Below, piece by piece: positions 57,868 through 64,000 of a DNA stretch of 64,000 nt. Both the position numbers and the translations under genes were made by a program. Every line of letters begins with the position of its first letter. The first letter of the stretch is position 1. Below the pieces are notes generated by a model that was given only the letters and a program-made list of their open reading frames with translations, made no database searches and was not told where the DNA came from. The DNA is from Nocardia sp. NBC_01327 (GTDB taxonomy: Bacteria > Actinomycetota > Actinomycetes > Mycobacteriales > Mycobacteriaceae). The DNA lies in assembly GCF_035958815.1 (NCBI RefSeq), contig NZ_CP108383.1, positions 5,332,001-5,396,000 of the forward strand, in the 5' to 3' direction.

Positions 57868-58466
57868 TACTTCCTCTCGGCGACGACGAGCTCGCGGACC
57901 ACGGCCGCGATCTCGTCAAGAGGTAGCACGAAGTCGACACAACCGGTGCTCACCGCGGCCTTGGGCATGCCGGGGAATTCCGCGGTGGCCGGATCCTCGG
58001 CGATGACTGTGCCGCCGCGCGACTTGACCGCCTCCACCCCCATCGCGCCGTCGCTCCCGGTGCCGGTCAGCACACAGGCGATGGCCCGTGCTCCGTACGC
58101 GCCCGCGATCGACTCGAAGAGCAAATCGGCCGAGGGACGCAGAAAGTGGACCAGCTCACTGCTCGACAGTGTGACGACGCCGTCGGCGCCGACCAGCAGA
58201 TGCCGGTCGGGCGGCGCCAGATAGACGGTGCCCGCGAGCGCGCGCTCCCCGGTCTCGGCGAGTTTGACGTCGAGTTCCGTTCTGCGCGCGAGGACTTGGG
58301 CGAGCACCGTGCGGTGCCGCGGATCCAGATGCTGCACAACGAATATCGGCACCCGGAGGTCGGGCCCGAGCGCACCGAGCAAGGTGCCCAGCGCGGTGAC
58401 GCCCCCAGCCGACGAGGCCACCGCGACCACGTCGAACTGTTCCGAGGGATCCCGTGCGGACGTCAT
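57867..58466 (-). CDS. CheB-type methylesterase without receiver domain
   Basis: A 199-residue stand-alone CheB catalytic domain. The Ser-His-Asp triad is visible: Ser in VVAVASSAGGV (about residue 18-19), His46 in FVVQHLDP, and Asp in LTGTGSDGAMG. The phosphoreceiver domain present in chemotaxis CheB is missing, so activity must be controlled otherwise. It heads the operon and is coupled to the CheR-PAS gene. The substrate protein is unknown. Confidence 0.88.
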   Translation of the reverse strand: MTSARDPSEQFDVVAVASSAGGVTALGTLLGALGPDLRVPIFVVQHLDPRHRTVLAQVLARRTELDVKLAETGERALAGTVYLAPPDRHLLVGADGVVTLSSSELVHFLRPSADLLFESIAGAYGARAIACVLTGTGSDGAMGVEAVKSRGGTVIAEDPATAEFPGMPKAAVSTGCVDFVLPLDEIAAVVRELVVAERK

Positions 58467-58510
58467 ACCTCGAAGCCTAGCCCGGTTCTCCGATTCCAGG
58501 TCGGCGCCGT

Positions 58511-58960
58511 TCAGTCACTTTCGAACCCGTGCGCCTGCGCCACGAGATCGAAGAACACCCACACGCCGCCCCTGTCATAGGAATCCGGATCCTCGGAACC
58601 GCCGAGGAACGGATACGGGGTGGCGATGTAGACCTCGTCCTCCGCGAGCGGGCCCAGCCGCCGGCGGATTGCCGAAACATGCTGTGGCTGCAATACATAG
58701 GTGAGAAAGTCCGGATCGAACAGCACTCGGTCGATGAATGCGGTCACGTCCGAGAAGGCGCCGTAACCCTTGGTGCCGGGACTGTACGGGTCGAGCACCG
58801 CGTACTCACCGGTGCGCGTGCTCATCAGAAAGGCGTGACCGAGGTCCGAGTAGCCCACCACAGTGTCGAACTGCGGGAAGTGCGGCGCCCACGCCGGCAT
58901 CACCTGCTCGAAGCGGTAGGGGCCGACCAATTTGAAGGGGACACTTGTCACTGGTCCCAT
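58511..58960 (-). CDS. Tdi1/DUF1851-like protein
   Basis: A 149-residue protein resembling the DUF1851 / T6SS immunity Tdi1 C-terminal domain: FDTVVGYSDLGHAFLMSTRTGEYAVLDP, and near the C-terminus LAEDEVYIATPYPFLGGSEDPDSY ending FFDLVAQAHG. In that family the domain neutralises a partner toxin, but no toxin gene is adjacent, so it is an orphan or serves another purpose. ATG 58960 (MGPVTSVPF) is chosen; a GTG at 58951 is possible. Confidence 0.68.
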   Translation of the reverse strand: MGPVTSVPFKLVGPYRFEQVMPAWAPHFPQFDTVVGYSDLGHAFLMSTRTGEYAVLDPYSPGTKGYGAFSDVTAFIDRVLFDPDFLTYVLQPQHVSAIRRRLGPLAEDEVYIATPYPFLGGSEDPDSYDRGGVWVFFDLVAQAHGFESD

Positions 58961-59115
58961 CCAACCAGAGTCGGCACCGCCCACCCGATCCGGCCTGTTC
59001 CCGCGCCCGCGGCGGATCGGGCCCCGCGAACCACGCGGAGTCGCTGTCGCGTCAGCGTTGTAACTACCTGGGGATTTTCCGGAAATGTGTGCCGCATGTT
59101 TGCGAAGATGACGGG

Positions 59116-60177
59116 ATGTCGGGCGAGCTTGGGCGGTTGCGCTCCATCAATAACGCGGCTCTGCTGGTCGAGTTCGGGGCCGGCCGAGGGTTGACGATGG
59201 ACTCCATGCTGGTGCACACCGGCATCAAGGAGAGCGATCTGACCGAACCGGCGGCGGAGATCGAGCTCGAGCAGGAGTTCGAGTTGATGGCCAATATCCT
59301 CGCCGGGACCGATGACGAGCCGGGGCTCGGGCTGCTGGCCGGAATGCAGTGCCATCCAACAAGTCTCGGCATCTGGGGCTTTGCGATCAGCACCAGTCCG
59401 AATCTGCGCCACGCCTTGGAGATCGGGCTGCGCTACGTCGACCTGTCCTTCACCGCCGCGCTGCACCGCCTGGACAAACGCGGCGCCGACGTCGCGATCC
59501 TCCGGGACGACAGTATGGTCCCGCCCGGTATCAGGCGGTTCGCGCTGGAGCGTGATCTGGTGGCGATCGGCACGGTCCAGCAGGATCTGCTGCCGATGCG
59601 GCTGCCCGCCGTCCGGCTGGAGGTCCCGCTCGAGCGACATCCCATGTACGAGACGGTGTTCGCCATGCTCGGCGTCTCCGATATGACCTTCGGCGCGCCG
59701 AAACTCGTATTGACGCTGCAGGCGTCGTCACTGGAACTGAAACTGCCGCAGGCGAATCCGGCCAGTATGAAGATCTTCGAGGAGCAGTGCGCGCAGATCG
59801 TGCAGCAGCGGCAGCAACGCGGCGGAATCAGCGGGCAGGTCCGGGAACTGCTCATTCATCGGCAGGGGATGGCCGATCAGTCCGATATCGCAGCCGATCT
59901 GGGCCTCAGCGTGCGCACCCTGCGGCGGCGCCTGGCCGACGACGGGACGACATTCCGGGAGTTGAGCGGCGAGACCGTCGGCCTGCTCGCCGAGGAATTG
60001 CTCACTGCCGGACTGACTGTCGAGAGTGTGGCGTGCCGACTCGGCTATGCGAGCGTGTCCGCATTCGGCTCGGCCTTTCGCGCCTGGAAAGGTCAGACAC
60101 CGGGCCAGTACGCCCGGCAGAGCCGCACCCCGCGACTGCGCGCCGTCGGCGATCAGAGCTGGCGGCCACCCACCTGA
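59116..60177 (+). CDS. AraC-family transcriptional regulator
   Basis: A 353-residue AraC-type regulator of the OruR/ArgR-like group: an N-terminal Arabinose_bd-type domain (GLTMDSMLVHTGIKESDLTEPAAEIELEQEFELMANIL ... HPTSLGIWGFAISTSPNLRHALEIGLRY) and a C-terminal double HTH (QSDIAADLGLSVRTLRRRLADDGTTF, VESVACRLGYASVSAFGSAFRAWKGQTPGQY). ATG 59116 is preferred; GTG codons at 59089 and 59098 are possible. Targets are not evident; the following DUF4389-SDR pair reads in the same direction 114 bp away. Confidence 0.85.
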   Translation: MSGELGRLRSINNAALLVEFGAGRGLTMDSMLVHTGIKESDLTEPAAEIELEQEFELMANILAGTDDEPGLGLLAGMQCHPTSLGIWGFAISTSPNLRHALEIGLRYVDLSFTAALHRLDKRGADVAILRDDSMVPPGIRRFALERDLVAIGTVQQDLLPMRLPAVRLEVPLERHPMYETVFAMLGVSDMTFGAPKLVLTLQASSLELKLPQANPASMKIFEEQCAQIVQQRQQRGGISGQVRELLIHRQGMADQSDIAADLGLSVRTLRRRLADDGTTFRELSGETVGLLAEELLTAGLTVESVACRLGYASVSAFGSAFRAWKGQTPGQYARQSRTPRLRAVGDQSWRPPT

Positions 60178-60291
60178 GCCGAATCCACGGCACCGCGGGC
60201 TCGGCCATGGCGGCGCGGTTACCGGTCGATCAGCACACTCCGAGTTACATTTCGCTCACCTGACCGCTGCTCGACCGTGAAAGCGAGCGTA

Positions 60292-61131
60292 ATGACCATG
60301 AGCGAGACCTGGCCCGGCGAAACCTGGCCTGCCCCTGGCGAGACCCTGGTCGAACTGGATATCTTTCCGCCCGAACAGCATCGCCGCTGGACCGTACTGC
60401 TGCGCGCGCTGCTGGTGATTCCGCAGGCGATCGTGCTGTGGTTCCTCAGCATCGCCGCATTCTTCGTGGTGGTGTGCGGCTGGTTCGCCGCACTGGTGAC
60501 CGGGCGCCTGCCGGACTGGTGCGGTGACTATCTGCGCGGCTATTTCGCCTACACCACACGGGTTTCGGCGTATTCGATGCTGCTGGTCGACGCCTACCCG
60601 CCGTTCGCCTGGAACCCGCCGGACTATCCGGTGCGCGTGCTGTTCCCGGCGCCGACACCGCTGAATCGGGTGGCGGTGCTGTTCCGGCTGGTGCTGGCCT
60701 TCCCGATTCTGGTGTTCGCCAGCTGGCTCATGACCGGCTGGGCGATCATCGCGATCGTGCTGTGGCTGATCGTGCTCATCACCGGCCGCATGCCGCGCTC
60801 GGTGTTCGAGGCCACCGCGGCGGTGCTGCGCACCCAGATTCGGACGCAGGCCTACACCTATCTGCTGACGCCCGCGTACCTGAAGGGCATCTTCGGCGAT
60901 CAGCGGCCGCTGCCGGTCGCCATGCCCGATGCGCCGTGGATCGAGCCGGTGCCGCAGTCGCCGACGCGGCCGCTGCTGCTCTCACAGGGCGGTCAGGTGC
61001 TGCTGATCCTCATGCTCATCCTCGGCATTGTGGCGGGCCTGCTGGAGAACGTGGTGGGCGGCAGCAGTTCCGACGATGACATCGATTCACTTGCTTGGAG
61101 TGCACTCCAGGTCACTACCGTGATCGCATGA
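60292..61131 (+). CDS. DUF4389 membrane protein
   Basis: A 279-residue membrane protein with two DUF4389 repeats. Each has a long hydrophobic pair of helices (LLRALLVIPQAIVLWFLSIAAFFVVV; LFRLVLAFPILVFASWLMTGWAIIAIVLWLIVL) and a TGRLPDW/TGRMPRS loop followed by an RT-YxYLL or TRVSAYSMLL motif. A last TM is near the C-terminus. Function is unknown. ATG 60292 is preferred over GTG 60277. The stop overlaps the SDR start (ATGA 61128-61131). Confidence 0.83.
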   Translation: MTMSETWPGETWPAPGETLVELDIFPPEQHRRWTVLLRALLVIPQAIVLWFLSIAAFFVVVCGWFAALVTGRLPDWCGDYLRGYFAYTTRVSAYSMLLVDAYPPFAWNPPDYPVRVLFPAPTPLNRVAVLFRLVLAFPILVFASWLMTGWAIIAIVLWLIVLITGRMPRSVFEATAAVLRTQIRTQAYTYLLTPAYLKGIFGDQRPLPVAMPDAPWIEPVPQSPTRPLLLSQGGQVLLILMLILGIVAGLLENVVGGSSSDDDIDSLAWSALQVTTVIA

Positions 61132-61946
61132 GCAAAGTTTGGTTCATCACCGGAGTCTCACGAGGATTCGGCCGCGAGTGGGCACTCGCGGCATTGGAGC
61201 GAGGCGACAGCGTCGCGGGCACCGCGCGCGATCTGAGCACGCTCGACGATATCGTCGGCAAATATCCCGATACCTTCCTGCCGATCCGGCTGGATGTCAC
61301 CGACCGCGACGGCGACTTCGCCGCGGTACAGCAGGCAGCCGAGCGGTTCGGGCGCCTGGACGTTGTTGTCAACAATGCCGGATACGGACAGTTCGGCATG
61401 ATCGAGGAGCTCACCGAGGACGAACTGCGGGCGCAGTTCGAAACCAATGTCTTCGGCGCGCTCTGGGTCACGCAGGCGGCCGTGCCGATCCTGCGGGCGC
61501 AGGGCAGCGGGCACATCCTGCAGGTCTCCAGCATCGGCGGCATCTCCGCCTTCCAGAACCTCGGCGCGTACCACGCGTCGAAGTGGGCGCTCGAAGGGTT
61601 CTCGCAGTCCCTCGCACAGGAAGTCGCGCCGTTCGGCATTCATGTGACGCTCATCGAACCCGGCGGTTTCGGCACCGACTGGTCCGGTCCGTCGTCCAAG
61701 CACGCCACCCCGAATCCGGCCTACGATGCGGCCCGCGCGGCCCGGGCCTCGCAGCGTTCCGGCATGCCCAGCGGTGATCCGACCGCCACCGGCGCCGCGA
61801 TTGTGGCCGTGGTCGATGCGGACGAGCCGCCGCTGCGCATCTTCCTCGGCGAGGTCCCGCTGGCCATCGCCACCGCCGATTACGAGTCGCGGCTGGCGCT
61901 GTGGCGCAAGTGGCAGCCGGTTTCGGCTGCCGCACAAGGCAACTGA
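61128..61946 (+). CDS. short-chain dehydrogenase/reductase
   Basis: A 272-residue classical SDR. The cofactor loop is TGVSRGFG, NNAGYG marks the Rossmann core, and the active site is Ser in SSIGG, with YHASK. TARDL after strand 2 suggests an NADP(H) preference (Arg in that position). It is translationally coupled to the DUF4389 gene. Substrate is unknown. A strong terminator follows. Confidence 0.88.
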   Translation: MSKVWFITGVSRGFGREWALAALERGDSVAGTARDLSTLDDIVGKYPDTFLPIRLDVTDRDGDFAAVQQAAERFGRLDVVVNNAGYGQFGMIEELTEDELRAQFETNVFGALWVTQAAVPILRAQGSGHILQVSSIGGISAFQNLGAYHASKWALEGFSQSLAQEVAPFGIHVTLIEPGGFGTDWSGPSSKHATPNPAYDAARAARASQRSGMPSGDPTATGAAIVAVVDADEPPLRIFLGEVPLAIATADYESRLALWRKWQPVSAAAQGN

Positions 61947-61957
61947 CGTAGGTTCGA

Positions 61958-61993
61958 CAGAGCAGGGTGCCCGCGGTGGGGCACCCTGCTCTG
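61958..61993. terminator. bidirectional terminator after the SDR gene
   Basis: CAGAGCAGGGTGCCC (61958-61972) and GGGCACCCTGCTCTG (61979-61993) form a perfect 15-bp stem with a 6-nt loop, between the SDR gene and the convergent small membrane protein. Confidence 0.82.
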
Positions 61994-62023
61994 CTGTCCG
62001 TTGTCGTAGCGAGTGCTGTTCGG

Positions 62024-62206
62024 CTAGCGGCGATAACCACGCACTGCGAGGAGGATCCCGGCGATGAAGACGACCGGGCCGATGATGGACCAGGTGACGG
62101 TATTGCTCATCGGGCTGCCCGAGACGACGCCGAAGCCCTGCAACGACCAGAGCAGGCCGGCCAATCCGATGATGACGCCGAGCGCTACGAGAATGGGGCT
62201 GCGCAT
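62024..62206 (-). CDS. small two-helix membrane protein
   Basis: A 60-residue protein with two membrane helices (ILVALGVIIGLAGLLWSLQGF and WSIIGPVVFIAGILLAV) ending in RGYRR. ATG 62206 has AAAGG 7 nt upstream; a longer frame to 62266 adds unlikely sequence. Divergent from the molybdopterin oxidoreductase gene. Function unknown; similar small proteins occur widely in actinomycetes. Confidence 0.7.
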   Translation of the reverse strand: MRSPILVALGVIIGLAGLLWSLQGFGVVSGSPMSNTVTWSIIGPVVFIAGILLAVRGYRR

Positions 62207-62307
62207 GAGCTGCCTTTCGGTTGCACCGCGAGGGGCGGCGAATTCTGATTCCACACTAACCGCCACCGGATGCGCGGGCGCGGTGACTATCGGTGGATAG
62301 TGGAGGT

Positions 62308-63042
62308 GTGCCAGCAGAAAAGCCTTCCGAGCAAGATCGCCTCGGCGCGCCGGTCGGGCGTCGTGTGGTGCTCGGACTGCTCGCGGCCGGGGCGGCGGGT
62401 GTGCTCGGCGGGGCTCAGCTCCAGAAGGGTCTGGAGGCGGTGCTCGGGCCGATCGGCATCCATGATCCGACCGGACTGGTCGGACTTCTGCCGGTGGGCA
62501 ATACCTTTCGCTTCTATTCGGTCACCAGCGGCGCTCCCAAACGCGATGCGAGCAATTACCGGCTCGATATCACCGGGCTGGTGGACAACAAGCGCACCCA
62601 CACCCTCGCCGATCTCCAGGCCATGCCGCAGACGAAGCTGGTGCGCGATTTCCAATGCGTGACCGGGTGGCGGGTGCCCGAGGTGCACTGGAGCGGCGTG
62701 CGGCTCTCGGATCTGCTCGATGACGCCGGGGTGAGCAGCGCGGCGACGGCGGTGCGATTCACCTCCTTCGACGGGACCTATTCCGAGAGCCTCACCCTCG
62801 CGCAGGCGCGGCGCGCCGATGTCCTTGTGGCACTGGAGATGATCGACGGGCCGGTCACCCATAATCACGGTGGGCCGGTGCGCCTGTATGTCGCGCCGAT
62901 GTACGGCTACAAGAGCTGCAAATGGCTTTCCGGGATCGAGCTGACCAGTGAGGTGGTTCCGGGTTACTGGGAACACCGGGGTTACTCGATCGACGGCTGG
63001 GTCGGGCAGTCGAACGGACGTAATGATGACCCGACCAGCTGA
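62308..63042 (+). CDS. Tat-exported molybdopterin oxidoreductase (sulfite oxidase / MsrP-like)
   Basis: A 244-residue protein of the Oxidored_molyb (PF00174) family. The N-terminus has a twin-arginine signal (VGRRVVLGLLAAGAAGVLGG), so the folded cofactor-bearing enzyme is expected to cross the membrane. The Mo-ligand Cys117 is in DFQCVTGWRV. Relatives include MsrP (methionine sulfoxide reductase). The next gene, overlapping by 17 nt, encodes a cytochrome b that could be the electron donor. The GTG at 62308 is tentative: the only GGAGG is 1 nt away, and GTG 62293 is the alternative. Confidence 0.83.
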   Translation: MPAEKPSEQDRLGAPVGRRVVLGLLAAGAAGVLGGAQLQKGLEAVLGPIGIHDPTGLVGLLPVGNTFRFYSVTSGAPKRDASNYRLDITGLVDNKRTHTLADLQAMPQTKLVRDFQCVTGWRVPEVHWSGVRLSDLLDDAGVSSAATAVRFTSFDGTYSESLTLAQARRADVLVALEMIDGPVTHNHGGPVRLYVAPMYGYKSCKWLSGIELTSEVVPGYWEHRGYSIDGWVGQSNGRNDDPTS

Positions 63043-63652
63043 CGCGGCCGAGCGCGACCTGCACCGGTTCGGCCGAGTCGAGCGCTGGGTGCACTGGGCG
63101 ACCGGGGTGCTCGTGCTGATCTGCATTCTCACCGCCGCGATCCTCTACAACGGTTCGCTCGCGGTCATGGTCGGCAACCGGCACACCGTCGAAATCATCC
63201 ACGTCTATTGCGGATTCGCGCTTCCGGCGCCGATCCTGCTGGGCCTGGCGTCCCGGGCCTATCGCGCCGATCTGTCCCGGCTCAACCGTTTCACCAAGGC
63301 CGACTGGCTCTGGTTCCGCTCCAAACGCCGCCGCCTGACCGGCGCCGAGGTCGGGAAATTCAATGCCGGACAGAAACTCAACGCGGCACTGAGCGCCGGA
63401 TCGATCTTTGTCCTGCTCGGCACCGGCATCGTCATGTACTTCCCGAACTGGACCCAGCTGGCCTGGCGCACCGGCGCGACCCTGATGCACGACTGGTTCG
63501 CCCTGGCCTTCGGAATCCTGGTGGTGGGCCACCTCATGTACGCCCTGCGCGACCGAGAAGCCATGCGTGGCATGCTGACCGGGAAAGTATCCGAGTCCTG
63601 GGCTGCCCACGAACATGAACTGTGGGCAGCCGAGCACGACGAAGAGGCGTAG
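63026..63652 (+). CDS. cytochrome b561-type membrane subunit
   Basis: A 208-residue four-helix cytochrome b of the formate-dehydrogenase-gamma/b561 kind. Candidate haem ligands are His in RWVHWATG, HTVEIIHVYCG, HDWFALAFG and VVGHLMYAL. It probably passes quinol-derived electrons to the molybdopterin enzyme encoded just upstream, as MsrQ does for MsrP, though it is not clearly an MsrQ homologue. ATG 63026 (or 63023) overlaps the upstream stop. Confidence 0.83.
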   Translation: MTRPADAAERDLHRFGRVERWVHWATGVLVLICILTAAILYNGSLAVMVGNRHTVEIIHVYCGFALPAPILLGLASRAYRADLSRLNRFTKADWLWFRSKRRRLTGAEVGKFNAGQKLNAALSAGSIFVLLGTGIVMYFPNWTQLAWRTGATLMHDWFALAFGILVVGHLMYALRDREAMRGMLTGKVSESWAAHEHELWAAEHDEEA

Positions 63653-63671
63653 CGGTCCGCGCGACAGCCGT

Positions 63672-64000
63672 CTATTCCACTGCGACAAAACGCAATTCGA
63701 GTCCGCCGAGGGCAACCGGATCGGCCGCCTTCAGAGTGGTGGCGGCACTGTCCGGATCGGCCACCGCGACAACCAGCGCCTGCACACCGTCAGCCTCGGC
63801 GGCGACTATGCGAAGCGCCGGACCGGCGGGGAACCGCCACCGGCCGGGTCCCGATCGCGGTAGCGGATCGAGCAATTGCCGCCAGCGCCCGGCGGCGGCG
63901 TCCGGATCGGTCGCACCGATCACTATCTCCTGTACCCGCCGCACGCCGAGCCTCCCACCGGACACCGCGGCGAGCGCGCCCGCACGCCACTCCAGATCGA
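63672..64000 (-). CDS. VOC/glyoxalase-like protein (5' truncated)
   Basis: C-terminal part of a vicinal-oxygen-chelate/glyoxalase-like protein: VQEIVIGATDPDAAAGRWRQLLDP and a short C-terminal beta unit ending LGGLELRFVAVE. The frame stays open through the right edge (D-L-E-W-R-A-G-A-L-A-A before the GTG at 63965), so the gene begins outside the window. No metal ligands can be judged from this part. Confidence 0.65.
   Translation of the reverse strand, partial: DLEWRAGALAAVSGGRLGVRRVQEIVIGATDPDAAAGRWRQLLDPLPRSGPGRWRFPAGPALRIVAAEADGVQALVVAVADPDSAATTLKAADPVALGGLELRFVAVE

Overview
The window looks like chromosomal DNA of a high-GC actinomycete, most likely Nocardia or a close mycolata relative. 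The genus is inferred, not proven. The grounds are the strong G/C third-position bias, two MglA/roadblock 'conservon' operons, a mycothiol-dependent maleylpyruvate-isomerase-type enzyme, a SigG-type ECF sigma factor, a GabD2-type dehydrogenase, a REP13E12-type HNH protein, and an operator matching the mycobacterial KstR consensus. No tRNA, rRNA, CRISPR array, complete insertion sequence or prophage was seen.

Layout. 1-7.5 kb: a 5'-truncated AlkZ-like protein, an HxlR regulator divergent from a DHA2 drug exporter, a serine-hydrolase lipoprotein, a NUDIX protein, an SRPBCC protein, a membrane-anchored HNH/Excalibur nuclease and small envelope proteins. 7.6-15 kb: nitronate monooxygenase with a KstR-like operator, NUDIX, a TetR regulator divergent from a ketoacyl synthase, PAP2, a tail-to-tail overlapping two-component pair, and an RHH/PIN toxin-antitoxin pair. 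15.2-18.3 kb: a methionine-salvage operon in which MtnA and MtnB are one fused protein, followed by MtnD and MtnC. 18.3-21.5 kb: SigG-type sigma factor, a mycothiol-type enzyme, an IclR regulator and a secreted protein.

21.5-29 kb: two tandem conservons (cvnA-B-D without cvnC, then cvnA-B-C-D), each preceded by the same 15-bp element. 29-38 kb: alpha/beta hydrolase, GabD2-like dehydrogenase, an orphan DUF779 gene with a GAF/SARP-like regulator, two adjacent paralogues of an uncharacterised family, and a FetAB-like exporter. 38-40.5 kb: terpene synthase plus polyprenyl synthetase, a minimal terpene locus. 40.5-44 kb: an amidohydrolase under a PucR regulator. 44-46.7 kb: a large inverted repeat (164-nt arms) beside a 13E12 HNH gene.

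47.8-54.3 kb: a five-gene organosulfur oxygenase operon (DszC-type, DszA-type, StyA-type, SfnG, SfnB). 54.4-58.5 kb: a four-gene CheB / CheR-PAS / GAF-ANTAR / GAF-ANTAR signalling operon. 58.5-64 kb: a Tdi1-like protein, an AraC regulator, a DUF4389 membrane protein with an SDR, a molybdopterin oxidoreductase with its cytochrome b, and a VOC protein cut by the right edge.

The least conventional items are the sulfur operon with its StyA-type enzyme, the giant palindrome, the shared conservon promoter element, the convergent two-component overlap, and the 11-bp phased direct repeats next to the GAF/SARP-like regulator.
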